DNA of 64,000 nt, taken from contig CM038911.1 in NCBI GenBank assembly GCA_021904315.1, forward strand, positions 16,217,390-16,281,389. The letters are read 5' to 3'. The notes beneath the pieces are model-generated. The model saw nothing but the letters and a program-made list of their open reading frames with translations, was not told where the DNA came from and ran no database searches. How positions within the stretch are numbered: the first letter of the stretch is position 1; each line of letters starts with the position of its first letter. A program made the position numbers and the translations under genes. This DNA comes from Sphagnum magellanicum. Its lineage: Eukaryota; Streptophyta; Sphagnopsida; Sphagnales; Sphagnaceae. Shown here piece after piece: positions 49,850-62,904 of the stretch.

Positions 49850-51230
49850 TTTGCAAAAAATTTCAAAAAAATAGCAAAATTAGTTAAAGTTGTATTAAAA
49901 AAACACATTTATTCACACAAATTTCCTAGTGTATTTTGTAGGGTGCTTTATTTAGCACAATTTCTTCTCAATAGAAGGCCAAAAACAAAATGCTTTCAAG
50001 AGTGAAATGAAATGACCCACCTCTTCTTCTTTTTTTCACTTGTTTTTCATGATACATGAAGCAAAAGTATCCACAAAATGCTTGCAAGAGTGCCTATTTC
50101 ATCAAAATCCTAGCTAACCATGGCAGTTAGCTTTTTTTACTACCTACCCACTAACAACTCACAAGCAGGCTGTTAGAAGGTAGGTAGTAAAAACAGCCCT
50201 TTCCTATCTATAAACCATCTACTTACCTAGTAATTGCCTATTTTCCTACCTACCTACCTATATATGACACCTATTTCTTACAGAATTAGTTTACCAAGGT
50301 AAAAAGCAAATATTAACTCCATTAAGGTTCATCCACAACTGAGTAATAACGGACATCCAGTGGATGGTGGGTCACTGGTGAGATCAGTTTTTTTTTTTTT
50401 TTTTTTTTTTTGAATTTTGAATTTTGAATTTTGAATTTTGAATTTTGCCTTGATAAGGTATCCTCTAAAAGTAAAAGAGGCTTCAATGTAGAATGCAATG
50501 TATTTTTGCTTCACTTGGGCCCACTCTTTGTAACAACTTCAAAGGAGGAGTTGATCTCTTCGAGAAAGCCTTGACAAAGACTGAGCTAAGTTTGGATGTA
50601 GTTTCATATATAAAGTGTTATAGACAATTTTTTGAAGTTAAATTGATGATTCCCAATGGACACCCATTCATGGAGTCCACAACCTCGGGACATCATGAGG
50701 GATATCCTCCATGGGACATCACTAGAGTCACTCTTGGCATCCTTACCAAAAGTTGCTTATAAAAAACAAATTTACCAATTTTTATTTTTTTTTAATTTTT
50801 TTTTTGGTATGGGAAAAGGTTCAAGTTTACCTCTTCTTGACAAGCCTGGTGTCCCCAACATGTTGCCCAATGTTCTCCCCACTCGCTCGGATTTTATTAA
50901 GAAAATCCCAAGATGCTATATTTCCCTTCACAAATTATTATTATTATTATTATTATTTATTCTTTTTTTTTTTACATTTCTGAAAATAATATAATTGGTG
51001 TGGAAGCTGCGAAAGTAGTACCATAGTAAAGTTAGCAACCTTCACTTTGTGTCTCAAGGCAAAGAAAGAAGCATTTGGGGCAATTCTCTTCTTTCACATG
51101 GGGTTGCACATGTGTACTATGTGGTACCTTCACATTGCAAAACCTCCTCATCCGAGTCGACCTAAGTTTTTCTAAAGCATTTCTTGGGAGACCTGCACAA
51201 GGTTTCTTTTAAGGATTTTGTGATGTAGTC
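49850..51230. other. Spacer with simple repeats
   Basis: It holds a T24 run followed by five GAATTTT heptamers (50388-50446), a (TAT)n tract near 50937-50958 and CTACC-rich text at 50140-50270. The frames at 50493-50762 and 50656-50994 overlap, lack domains and are not supported as genes. Confidence 0.5.
50388..50446. repeat. T24 plus (GAATTTT)5 tail-like repeat
   Basis: Twenty-four T residues are followed directly by five perfect GAATTTT units. Read on the minus strand this is (AAAATTC)5 then A24, which resembles the 3' tail of a retroposed sequence with an expanded heptamer. No LINE or SINE body was recognised upstream. Confidence 0.85.
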
Positions 51231-51237
51231 AAAGTGG

Positions 51238-51450
51238 GAATCATCTAGAAAATAATTTAGCCAAATTTGGCTACATACTAGATATGAAAGTTCAATTTTT
51301 TTTTTAAAAAAAAACCTTCTATAATCTTGGCTGCCTACTGGAACTTATCATAAAAATCTGGCGATTGAAAATAAATAAATAAATATAAATATAAATATAA
51401 ATTTGGTTTATTTGGGTCATTTTTTTAATGAAAAAACCTTTGATTAGGCA
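51238..51450. mobile_element. Palindrome-bearing dispersed repeat, copy at 51.3 kb
   Basis: It contains TAGCCAAATTTGGCTA (51258-51273) preceded by GGGAATCATCTAGAAAATAATT and followed by CATACTAGATATGAAAGTTC, as in the copy near 32.65 kb (CAGACTAGGTATGAAAGTAG). An (AAATAT)n tract at 51370-51400 interrupts the similarity. Confidence 0.7.
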
Positions 51451-51879
51451 GAAATAAGGTAAGCATGCCCATCACTGAACAACGAGCGGTGACAGATCAG
51501 GGCAATAGTTTGATCAAGGGTTGATTATTGACCAATGATTAAACCTATAGACTTCCAATATATACCTTAAGTTGATTGAGTTCACACTTGGTGCATAGAA
51601 CTGGTGTTCAAAGTATTCATCACCTAGAGATGCATGGAGCAATTTTGTGTTTGGTCAAAGAAAATAATTGGATGATTTGGGCATCCCTTGGGACCCAATT
51701 AAATTAACAAAATGTTAGGGTTAGGGCTTAGAGTGCACACACATAATCAAAATTTTCAACCCACTCAACGTGAACAACTATTTGGTAATAGGAGTGGTTT
51801 AATGTAATATTTAAAGAATTTTAAAGGGTTTAGAGCAATGTTGTGTGTATGCATGGTTTAGAAGGTACACTTTGTGTAA

Positions 51880-53340
51880 GTGTAAAATGTCATAATAGAA
51901 TTTATTTACACTCGATGTAAAGGCAAGTGTATAAGGCCTATTTACATTTATGTAAATGTAGAACACGGGACATGTAAGTGTAAAGCTTTGTAAAGTTATT
52001 TTATGTTGTGTAAAATAATGTAAATGTAAGTGTAAATTTATATGATTTTATACTTCCATGTAAAATCATGTAAAAGCATGTCATTTTTTGGGGGAGGGGA
52101 AGACGGGTTGGGTTTAGATTGTTTTTGGTGATTGGTCAATTAAAGTGACCCATTACAACCCAAAAAAAACCTTAAAAACATGTGTGCTTTGGGATGCATG
52201 ACAATGAATTAAACTTAATATGAATCATCACGAGGAAGAAGCTTTTGTAAAGTCCTAAGCCAAAAATGGTGATGAACAAAATTAAGAATTAAAATTCTAT
52301 TCACACAATGAATTGAAGCAAAATGCATATAAGAATGTGCATCCAAAATATTCTCTAAAATAAGGTGGACTAATTCTGACAAATAAATAGTCCATAAAAA
52401 GTCCATTCAATAGTGTTAAAATGACAATCCAATATGATATCATTGTTTAACTGTGGGAATACAAGGTGATTAATGAACTAATAAAGATATTAATAAAAGT
52501 CCAACTAGATAGTTTTTTAACGTTGAAACCCATCAAAAAGTGATTGTGATATGGACTTTTGAAAATAAAGTCCATTTTAGGACATTCAAAAGTCAATAAT
52601 GTTTTATGGGACAAATTTTTTCTAGCAAAAGTTTTGCATCTTCTACTTTAATATATCAAATATTGAATCCCTATAAAATATCCCAAACACAATCCATAAA
52701 AAATGTACTTATATAAAGTCACAAATAAAAGACCAATCCATATTTTTGAACTTCAAAAGTCCATTATTCTATATTTGATGCTTATGTGTTACAACTTTTA
52801 AAAATAAATGTCTTCTTATCCAAGTTGAAAATTTTAATCTCATGCAAAATTGAACATAATGATGATTTTATGGTATGTTAATGACATGTTAATGCATGAC
52901 TTTTACCAAAAAAACTATAGTGTGATGAAAAAAGTGATCCTCCTTATCTTGCAACAACCTAATTGGACCACAATTTCTCCCACGTCCTTTGCCCAAAATT
53001 TTGGGCTTGTATTGTATATAGGTGGCTAAAGGGAAGCACTACCATAGTCCCATATTGGTTGAAAATGATGTTGGAGAAATATTAAAAGTATCATGATGTT
53101 TTTATGAAGGGCCAATCAAAATGGCCCAATGCAAAAAAAAACCATTAAGCTTTGGGATGCACCCACATTTGGATGTATCCACAACTAATTAATATAAATT
53201 GTCAATAGGTATAGTTATTAAAGGTATGTAATATATTTACATTTGCATGCCCCAAAACATTTACATGACACTATGTAAATATATTTGACAAATATTTACA
53301 CTACTCCCATGTAAACGTAAATTTAAAAAAATTGGGCTTG
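51880..53340. repeat. Paired direct repeats around a ~0.9-kb core
   Basis: Text near 52125-52235 (GGTCAATTAAAGTGACCCAT, CCTTAAAAACATGTGTGCTTTGGGATGCA) recurs diverged near 53110-53215 (GGCCAATCAAAATGGCCCAA, CCATTAAGCTTTGGGATGCA). Outside both lie TGTAAATGTAA-type repeats (51880-52080 and 53220-53330). The arrangement could be a small element with terminal direct repeats, or a duplication. No coding sequence was recognised in the core. Confidence 0.5.
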
Positions 53341-53344
53341 TAAC

Positions 53345-56300
53345 ACTTACATGCAAAACATTGGTTTAAAACACAAAGAATGTTATGTGTAAAAGCAAGC
53401 CTTTAAACCTAATATCTAAAAAACCAAGTATGGAGCTTAAAATAAGACACATTTACAACTATCCTAAAGAGCATGCAAGGACCCCTCTTGTGAACACATT
53501 ATAAAACCATGCATTTCAAAATTGAATTACATCTGCAAAGCAAAATACATTGGGCAAATCTTCAAGTTTCTTAGATATTCTAGTAGTTTTCAAGAATGCT
53601 CTCACTCCCAATTGATATGTTAAATGATCTTCACTATTTCCTAAAGCTATTGGTCCCAAGTGCAAAAGTGTTGAGATCTAGAGTAGATGAGAAGGAAGTG
53701 GATGTGAAACCAATAGAGGGGGGAAAACAAGTGAAAGAAAAAGATAGCTTAAAAGAGATCAAAGTAAAAGCAAGTTTCCAATTTCAAAATGCATAAACAT
53801 CAAATGAAAAGATAGGAACTTGTTTTATACATAAGCTTTATGAAGAAAAATATAACACATTTCTATACCATCATTGGATTCAACAATTAGTCCCAAAAAT
53901 AATAAAGAACTCAAATAGATTTGATTTTAGCAAATTTTAATATGTTGCAACCCAACACAATATGAGATTCACACCTACAGTATGTTTAAAAGTATGGTGT
54001 GCTAGACCAAAATGGATGTTACAATCAACATCTTTTTGCAAGTGATGAAATGTAATCAAAGGCTATAGGATAATTGCATTGATATTTTTATGATTTGGAT
54101 TCAAATATGTGTAGTAGTTAATATGTTTAATGTAATGCATAAAACATTCATTAGAAAAAGTCTTGTCCATTTTACCATATGCTTGTGATTAGGGTGTGAC
54201 TATTGTCCAAATCAACCCATTTTGCAACTACATATGTATTAGTCCTACGTGTCACTAAGTGACAAATGTTAATAGTCATGTACGTGACTATGAAACAAAT
54301 GGATTTATATTATAGTCGTAGATGCAATTATAATTTGTGACTACCTTGTGTTTGGATAAAAATTTGATGAAAAATCAACATATGTTATCAATCGTTGTTA
54401 GATTCCATTGATGGATGAAAACTAAGTCATATTTGTAATTACAATAACATTTTTTTGTCAACTATACATAAATGATTAGACCACATGTTGCATCAAGTTT
54501 GTGATTGCAATTGATTATCAAAGTTTATGAAATTACATTTAATGTTGACATTGATAGTAATTTAATTTTACATTTTCATCTAAACTCCATATTGGAAACT
54601 AATATCCTAGCCTATATAAACATACTTACTAAGCAAGAATAGTTAACCTAGCATAAATCTATGTATTGCATAACGATTTCGTTTATCTGAGCCTACATAT
54701 GAAAACTAGTCAGTAGGTTATGACATAAAGGTTATTATAAATTAATAACTAACTTAAGATTCAAGGTTACGTGAGGATAAACTATTATTAATTATAATTA
54801 ATAGTTAGTCATCTATGTTAATTACTAGCTAAACTAAGTTTAAATATGTTAATTTTTATTGCCTATATATATGTAAAAGGTTACATTAGTTACTAGTTAG
54901 TTATGTAAATTAGGCATATATTTAATGGCATCATACATAATGTAAATTATATTTACATTTATTTAATCTATTTTTTATCATTTTTTAAATTTAAATATTA
55001 TTTATAAATTTTCACAAATTTATTAATTAAATAAAAATATTTGATATGATTTAATTTTAAATCTAAAATTTTATAATATGTATACAAATAATAATTTTTC
55101 TATTTAAGATTTTTTTAATATATAATATTTGTGGTATGCTGTTGATTATCATATTTTAATAAATAATAGATTATTACTTTTATATTTTCAAAATAAAGGA
55201 AATTATGAAATATTTTGCATTATAATATTATAATATAATTTTAAATTATTATTGGCTAAAACATTGGGAGATATATCATTTTATTATTGGTATGTTAACT
55301 GAATAATCTTTTCCATTAATAAATCATGTGCTTGACTTTTTTTTTCAAAAGAATGTTCATTAAAATCTTATTAAACAAGGAAATTCTAGTTGTTTTTGTT
55401 GAAATGAGGTTTTTTTTTTTTAATCACTAAATGTGTGCATGATTGAAAAAAATAAATAAATGAATTTTTTGCGACAAAATATTAATAATATATTAATAAA
55501 ATTCAAATATATAAGCATTAAATTTTTACAATATAATTGGCAATCACACATTAGTTTTAAAATTTGGAGATATGTCATTTATTTATTATTATGTTAGCCA
55601 TACAATTTATTTCATCTATAAATCATGTACTTGAACTTTTTGCTCAAAAAAAGGGTATTGAAATATTATTAAACAAGGAAATTCAAAAATAAATTTACAT
55701 TTTCTAGAAGAAAAAAAAGGATAAATGTGTGCATAATTTTAAAAAAAAAACTTTCAATTTTGTCATTTGGAAAAAATATCAATAAGATATTAAATAACAA
55801 AATTGACTTTGTACAATGTTTAAAACAAAATATTGGTTAAATAAAACTCACCTTTTTATCGTTTCATTACAAGTGAAGTGATTTGTTGGTAAAAGAATTG
55901 GCCTCCAATATTTTTGAAGTTCAAGGATCAACCTTCACAAATGACATGATGGTGGTCAACCATGATTTGTTGATTGAATGTTCCTTAACGAATATTCAAC
56001 GTAATTAACTTGCCTTAGCTATATTTCCTAGGTTCCTATCTAACTACTTAAACTAGGTTTTTACCTTGCCTAAGTATTGACACATGTCAACAACTCATAA
56101 GATGAAAATAATGACATTATATGATAATATAATATTATATATATATGTCTTCCATGACTATTTAATCAAAAATGCAGTCGTAACATTATGTGAATATCAA
56201 TTTGACTACATCTGCCATACCATGCCATGTGGTGTCTTTTATGACTTGGTTATTTTATGGCAGTTGTCCAAAACAACAATGGGCATTTCAATTGCATGTG

Positions 56301-57280
56301 TCCATTATGACTAAAATGTAATTGAAAAATTAATCATTGATTTCTTATATTGATTCTTGAAATTAGAAATAGTTATATTATATCTTTGAACTCTTAAATC
56401 TATATATTTGTCTTGTTACATATTGCAAATATGAATGTGGATTTTTTCGTGTGGAAAAAAATAAGTTTTAAAATTTTAATCACATGAGTTGATCAAACAT
56501 ATTATAAATGACATGGGAAAATAAAAATTGACAAAATGAGAATTTTGGTTTTTTACATGTGTACATTAGAGCAAAATATGTTAAGTCCATAATGGACATA
56601 AAAATGAAAAATTGGAAAAAAAATTATATAGGAACAATATGTTTATATAATCAATATTAAAACTATTGTGAAGCCAATGATTTCATTTAATAAGGCCTAA
56701 GGCATGAGGAATATCTCACAATTTTCCTATTTAGACATAATTACAATTGAATAAATAAATGAAGTGAAAGATAAATTCACATTGATATTACACATTATAG
56801 TAATTCATAAAGGAAAAAAATAAATTATAGATCAAGGTGATCAAATCATTTAAAAAGAAGTTATATACTTTCAAAAATAATTGGAATGCTAAGGTTTGGA
56901 ATTGTGAAAAGGTTAACAAAAGGATTGCAAAATTTGTATATTCATGTGTGGACTCTATGTTATGTAATAATTATTATTATCCAATAATTACCTTCAAGGA
57001 AAATTATTATAGTTAATTCTAGGATGAAATTTTAGTAAAAATATATATGTTGATGGGAAAATTGTCTAATGAAGTTAGCTTAATGGGCATCCTAATAATT
57101 TCTTAAGTTCCAATGACAAATATTCATTTTTAAATTTATTTCTTTATAAAGAGATGAAGCAACTTGCATAGTTACTCGTTGAAAATAAGGTGACTAACTT
57201 GAATTAGCCAATCAATTAGGGATTTGTGTAGGAGATTAAAATAAAAAACTATTTAGTGGTTGGACAGTAATTATAACAAG
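53345..57280. other. Extremely AT-rich spacer
   Basis: No gene or element was recognised. The part 54660-55850 is close to pure A/T with many TAATTA and TTATTA words and short inverted repeats. Similar phrases GGAGATATATCATTTTATTA (55270) and GGAGATATGTCATTTATTTA (55566), each followed by TGTTAGC/TGTTAACT and AAATCATGT, suggest an old local duplication of about 300 bp. Confidence 0.5.
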
Positions 57281-57285
57281 AGGTA

Positions 57286-57590
57286 CATCACAAGCTTAAT
57301 ATCTCATGACATATATGGAAATTGTGCAAATTTGTTCATTTGTAATTCGTGCGTTTCACACATTAGTATCATGCATTGAAAACACATTTGACACACGAAT
57401 TCATGGGAAGATGCAAAATTCATGTGACATTTGTTCATTCATAGGTTTGTATTTCATCTGTCAACACATTTATTCATGCTTTAAATGTGTTTTCAATACA
57501 TGACATTCATGTGTAAAATGTATAAACCTATAAATGAACGAACTTTGCATAATTTTCATCTTTAGTTTGTCACATGTTAAATTTGTGATG
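57286..57590. mobile_element. Foldback MITE, copy 1 (~305 bp)
   Basis: It begins CATCACAAGCTTAATATCTC and ends AAATTTGTGATG. The two halves are long, imperfect reverse complements (for example GCAAATTTGTTCATT near the left against AATGAACGAACTTTGC near the right), so nearly the whole element can fold on itself. It is the first of three related copies. No coding capacity. Confidence 0.85.
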
Positions 57591-57696
57591 TGATCAACTT
57601 GGAAGAATGAACTCTAAGAATGAAAGCAATTGATTTGTGATGGCTTGTGCATTATAGAAATTATGAAAGGTTTAAAAGGTAGATACCTTACAACCC

Positions 57697-58003
57697 CATC
57701 ACAAACTTAACATCTCACAACTTATTAATGAAAATTGTGCAAATTTGTTCATTCATAATTAATATGTTTCATGCACTAATATTGTGTTTTCAAAACACAT
57801 TTGACATATGGATTTCTAGGAAGATGTGAAATTTGTGTAACATTTGTTCATTCATAGGTTCATACTTCATTTATCAACATATTTATTCACATGTCAAACA
57901 TGTGTTCAATGCATGGTACTCGTGTGTAAAATGTACAAACTTATGAATGAATGAACTTTGGACAATTTTCATTATTAATTTGTCACATGTTAAATTTGTG
58001 ATG
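57697..58003. mobile_element. Foldback MITE, copy 2 (~307 bp)
   Basis: It begins CATCACAAACTTAACATCTC and ends ATGTTAAATTTGTGATG. The terminal inverted repeats extend about 60 bp with few changes and continue, less perfectly, to the centre near ATGTGAAATTTGTGTAACAT. It is the best preserved palindrome of the three. Confidence 0.87.
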
Positions 58004-58186
58004 CCATCAAATCTTCAATTTTGGTTTTAGTTTAGTGGTGATTTTTTTTAAAATAAAATTAAGTTGAAGGTAAAATTATTTTCTAGTGAAGCAATCCCCT
58101 TTTTTTTTTTAATGATTTTATTTACCTATGTTTGACAACGCTCCTCGTGTTAATACCCTGGCTACTAGGTTTGTAATTTTACATTG

Positions 58187-58492
58187 CATCACAAATTTAG
58201 TGTCTCACAATTTAGTAATGGAAATAGTGCAAATTTGTTCATTCATAATTTGTACATTTCACATACTAATATCGTGCATTGAAAACACATTTGACACATG
58301 GATTTATAGGAAGATGCAAAATTTGTGTTACATTCATTTATTCATAAGTTCATATTTCATTTGTCAACACATTTATCCGTGTGTCGAACATGCTTTCAAC
58401 ACATAACATTTGTGTGTAAAATGTACAAACCTATGAACAAAAAAACTTCGCATGATTTTCATTATTAATTCATCGCATGTTAAATATGTGAT
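58187..58492. mobile_element. Foldback MITE, copy 3 (~306 bp)
   Basis: It begins CATCACAAATTTAGTGTCTC and ends ATGTTAAATATGTGATC. It shares the internal text GAAAACACATTTGACACATG with copy 1. Spacing between the three starts is 411 and 490 bp, so they are not a simple tandem array. Confidence 0.85.
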
Positions 58493-58679
58493 CTACATGT
58501 GCCAAAATCAGTCCACCACACCAAATTTTTACACACCCCCACATTAATTGTAAACATCAATTTAGTATGAGAGAAATTTGAAAAAAAATATTAACTTATT
58601 TCCTCTAATAAAATTTGTTGTGTTATTTTAAAATATCCTAAACCAACACATTATTTGTAGTCTTGAATTAGTATAGGAA

Positions 58680-60110
58680 CTTGAAATGCATACCTCTTGA
58701 AGAGCTAGAAAAAACTTCTTCAACTTATCAGAAATTAGGGTTAAGAGGTCAAAGGTTGCTAAGATGCCCAATGTACCTCATAGGCAACAAAATGGATTGT
58801 TGGACCAATAATAGTAGAGAAAAAGAACATCCCACCTACACTTGCAGAACAAACAAACAAGGCAACAAGAATAAATAGGGCCCCTACATTACATTAATGA
58901 GGCAAATGGACATCCAAATCCTTGGAAGAAGTGATGGATGTAGTGGAAAGGGGGTAAATTGTTTTGAAAAAAATAAGCAAACATTGGAACATACCTCTAA
59001 CCTCTCTTTTAGATCAATTGATTAGCAAAACAAGACTAAGGTTGAAGGTTGACCCACAAGGTGCATTAATGGAAGAGGATGTAGCAATGGTGGCTTGGGT
59101 GCTTAGTATGCAAAAATGCAAACTTTCAATTACCTTGCAACAACTCAAAATGAACTCGCTCAAACTAAGCCCACCCCTTCAAAGATGGAATTCAAAGGAA
59201 TGGCTAATGGTATTGGTTCGAAATTGACATTTAGAACTAAATATTAAACTTGTAAAAAGGATTGGAAGTTTGTAGGGCACAAAGTTAAACAAGTCAAACA
59301 TGTGCATTCATTCTACTAGGATCTACAATTTGGACTACACACATGGCACAAATATAGTCTATATAACATCTCAAATTCAAACAAGATAGGGGCATAGTCA
59401 AGGGTAAGAGTTTTGGCAAAAAAATGTTTATAATAGGTTTATAGCACCATTCCAAGGTCTATGGAATGGCTAACAATAAACATTGTCGCAAATGTTATAA
59501 GGGGTTTCCTACCTTAAACCCTAAACCCAAGATTCTACATATTTAAAGGTGAGTGCATAAAAAATGATTACATTAGATAGTGCAAAACATGAACATGTAT
59601 GGCAATGCAAACCAAGGCATGGATGACATCATTTCTATTCAAGGAGTTTCTCTCATTTTTTAAAAAGCCAATTCCATCTTTAAATCTAATCAACATATAT
59701 TAGTTATAAACAAGCATGGTTCACATGTTACATTGAAATCAATAAAACAAGCACAAGAATTTGGGTTGAACATGATCATATTACTTTTTTATACATCACA
59801 TGCCTTACAACCCCTAGATGTGAATTATTTCAAACGTTTCAAAACAACTTTTAGGGAAAAAAGAAATAATGCAATGATTAGAAATAATCATTGTGAATTA
59901 GACAAATGCACATTGGCTAATTAAGTTGACAAGGCAATGGACTAGTCATTGTCAAAGAAAAACATCAAAAATTGATTCAAGGCTATAAGGATTTGGTCAT
60001 TCAATCTAGGGCCATGGACAACAAAACCAAACCAAGTAATGTATACATAACACCACCTATCAACATCTTAAACAAAAAAAAAAAAAATAGTGTTCATGAA
60101 CCAATTGATC
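58680..60110 (+). mobile_element. Pogo-like (Tc1/mariner superfamily) transposase fossil
   Basis: Forward-strand pieces match plant pogo-like transposases in order. They are a psq-type helix-turn-helix near 58970-59030 (SKHWNIPLTSLLDQL), MEEDVAMVAWVLSMQKCKLS and ITLQQLKMNS at 59065-59160, then AWMTSFLFKEFLSFFKK near 59610-59660. The DDE core follows at 59720-59880: HGSHVTLKSIKQAQE, then TSHALQPLDVNYFKRFKTTF, with SLSKKNIKN near 59950. The middle part (59230-59600) is hardly recognisable and the pieces lie in several frames, so the copy is dead. Terminal inverted repeats and a TA target duplication were not found. 58681-58878 upstream may be its leader. Confidence 0.75.
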
Positions 60111-60114
60111 TAAT

Positions 60115-61225
60115 CAACAAGAATGGGGGGAAGATGGAGTTGCCACATGATTGTTGAACATATAATAACAATATCAAAAGATTCTAGAACATGGGTTAAT
60201 GTTGATCACCAAAAATAACCAAAGTTTAGATACTACTCGAATGTATTCATGAATCCTACTACCACGTAGGATACAAGGCTAATAGAAGAGTCTATGACCT
60301 TACAATTAATCTAGATCAACCTATTTGTGAAGTCCAACTAGATGAAATTTCAACAATTGCAACCTAGGAATCATTGTCTCTTACAAATTTGTTGTCCCTC
60401 CCATGTTTACCTATAAAAAAAAAAATGAGCAAAGAAACATTAATTGATTACTCTCACCTTTTGTATAGATGTGTGAACCTTGGCTATACAACCCAAATAA
60501 TAGGAGGACAAACAAAATGACACATGACAAAGGGTTAAGTTTTATGCAAACAAGGGGTGAATGCACTCTAAGGTGGACCAAAAGTGGCACATGGGGTGTC
60601 CACAATTTTCTTTTTTCATAATTTCTAATGCTAATGTTTAATGTTTTGCAGATGTGAATTAGTCCATTTGAAAGTAGGACACAAGAAGAATACCTAAACC
60701 CTAAACTTACAAGTTTTAAAATTATGACAAGTGTTTCGATTCAATCAACTAAGGGAAAAGTAAGCAAAAACATGGGTTTTTTGAAATTTTATAATTGGCA
60801 AATGTTATGTTGGGTAGTAATGTCACATTTTACAAAACAACATCTATCATTTTTTTCCATTTTAATTAATTATATATATTTTAGACTATTGGTAATCTTG
60901 AAGAATCTTAATAAAATAAAATATTAAATTTGATTGGAAACCCTTATTTTAGCATTACAATAATCTCACAATCATACTAAAAAAAAAATCAACCATTAAA
61001 ACATCTTTACTATGTAATAAAAGTTCATAACATTTTTTATGGACTATGACAAAAATCTTACATCATTTGAAAAGTCCACCTTATAATGAAATGATGGCAT
61101 TTTATTTTCAAATTTTTTAATTTGATTTTTTTAGTGTTATAGTTTAATTAAATGGGTCCCTTTTAAAATTTTCAATCAAACCTCAACACACATTACACCA
61201 AACTTAAAGGTACCCCATAAAAATT
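60115..61225. other. AT-rich spacer after the pogo-like fossil
   Basis: No further domain was recognised. Frames at 60411-60605 (minus) and 60724-60927 are short and featureless. It may contain the undetected right end of the pogo-like element. Confidence 0.45.
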
Positions 61226-61234
61226 ACTCTTATG

Positions 61235-62040
61235 ACACCAAAAAATGGACTATCTAATGTGCAAACCACCCACAAGGAGGAACAAAACAAGGGGGTCAAG
61301 ATTCACAAAACAGGAGGAACGAAACAAGGGGTTAGGCTCCTTAAACCAAGAGGAACAAAACAAATTGATCATTCTTCACAAACTAAAAGGAACAAGATGA
61401 AGGGAAAGGTCACATTTCATAAACAAGGAAGACAATTAAGAATGTGGTTTGGGTTCACAATAAGAACATAACAACAACAATGAGTGAGGGGTGGCATAGA
61501 TTTGAAAAACAAAAGACATTAAACATAACAAAGAAAAACAAATGATGACAATCACACGTGAAAGGGGGGGGGGGGGGAAGTTGGGTTATGTAAAATAATG
61601 AGATACACTAGGGGTCCACCGAAACACGAAAGAACAATGAACAAACATGAGGGGGGATTTGTATTGAGCAATGAAACACATCAAAAACCCATCGAAACAC
61701 AAGACAACAATGAACAAATGTGAGGAGGTGGGGCAAGTTTTGTAAAACAACGATACACACCAAGGGTTAATCAAAAAACAAGATAATAACAAATGAATGT
61801 GAGGGGGGAGATGGGGTTTAGGGTTTAAGGTCTTTGTAAAGCAATGAAACCCACCAAGGAACCATCAAAACACAAGACACTAACAAACAAACATGAAAGG
61901 GGGCCCAATTATATATAACAAAACACACTAAATGACCAATAAAACATAAGAAAACAAGGATAATACAAAAGAAGGGGGTGGGCGTAAGTCTTATGAACAA
62001 CATTGAACAACCAGATGACCATTATAACATAAAAGATGAT
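61235..62040. repeat. Two adjoining degenerate tandem arrays
   Basis: At 61270-61400 a unit of about 45 bp with AGGAACAAAACAAGGGG / TTCACAAA words repeats about four times. At 61590-62040 a unit of roughly 85-95 bp repeats about five times, with AATGAAACACATCAAAAACC, AAACACAAGACAACAATGAAC and AACATGAGGGGGG as landmarks. A run of G lies between the arrays (61565-61578). The minus frames across the arrays (SLLYK.., FIGHLVCF, CLLVSCVL) are repeat shadows. Confidence 0.8.
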
Positions 62041-62044
62041 GATG

Positions 62045-62900
62045 AATAGAGATTAATGTGTCATAGAAGATGTCAATCCCTCACATCACCATAAAAACTA
62101 CCATAGAAAAATGCCCATCACCTACACAACAAACCACAATGAGTGCCATCAAAGTTTTATTGAATTAAAGGAAGAAGACAAAATTCAAAGCAAATGACCA
62201 TAGTGGAAGAATGTAGGGGATGAAAACTCATGGAAGTTGATGATTGGCATTTCTAAAACATCAATGATTAAAGAACAACAATGAACACAAATAGTTGCAC
62301 AACAAATTTGGAACACAAAGCCTAGGAAGGAGGCTATCATTGGAGTGCAAACCCCTTGCAAACTTATAGTGCCACTTAAAATTTTAAGGTTAGGCAAAAC
62401 CATGGTTTCCCCATGTCTCATGTAAATTATCTCATTTTGTTTGGCATTAATCAAGGCCATTGGTGTACATGACAAACAATTGTACATAAATAACCAAATG
62501 GATTTCAATTTTGTCCATTTCAAACAATGGTTAAATCTTGTTCAATTTTCAAATGTTAACATATCATTAATAAAGTGCAAAATGCATGGCCATAAGTCTT
62601 ACCTATGTTTGTTTAAGATTTTTTCTAACTAATGGATCCCCATATTTTGACAAGGCATACCTTTGTCGTGTCTTGACCAAATGTTATTATCTAAATGGCT
62701 ACATGTGCACCAAGGATGGGGCACACTTTCTTTTCAAATCATATGACAATAAAAACAACAACCATTTCACCTTTTTTCTTTGAGTTGTTAAAAGCATTCA
62801 ATGACTAACCCATCTACCTTAACCTCTTTCACATAATACAAAAACATTTATAGTAGTGGTGGGTGACATTGTTGTTTCCCCAATCCAAAAATGTAGGGTA
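62045..62900. other. Spacer, nothing recognised
   Basis: Mixed AT-rich sequence. The 112-codon minus frame at 62185-62523 has no known domain and overlaps a forward frame. No repeat was recognised. Confidence 0.45.
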
Positions 62901-62904
62901 ACAC

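Noticed and set aside
61586-62003. Hydrophobic minus frames with repeated CLLVSCVL/FIVVLCF motifs
   Set aside because: The repetition follows the degenerate tandem array, and the hydrophobicity comes from its composition.
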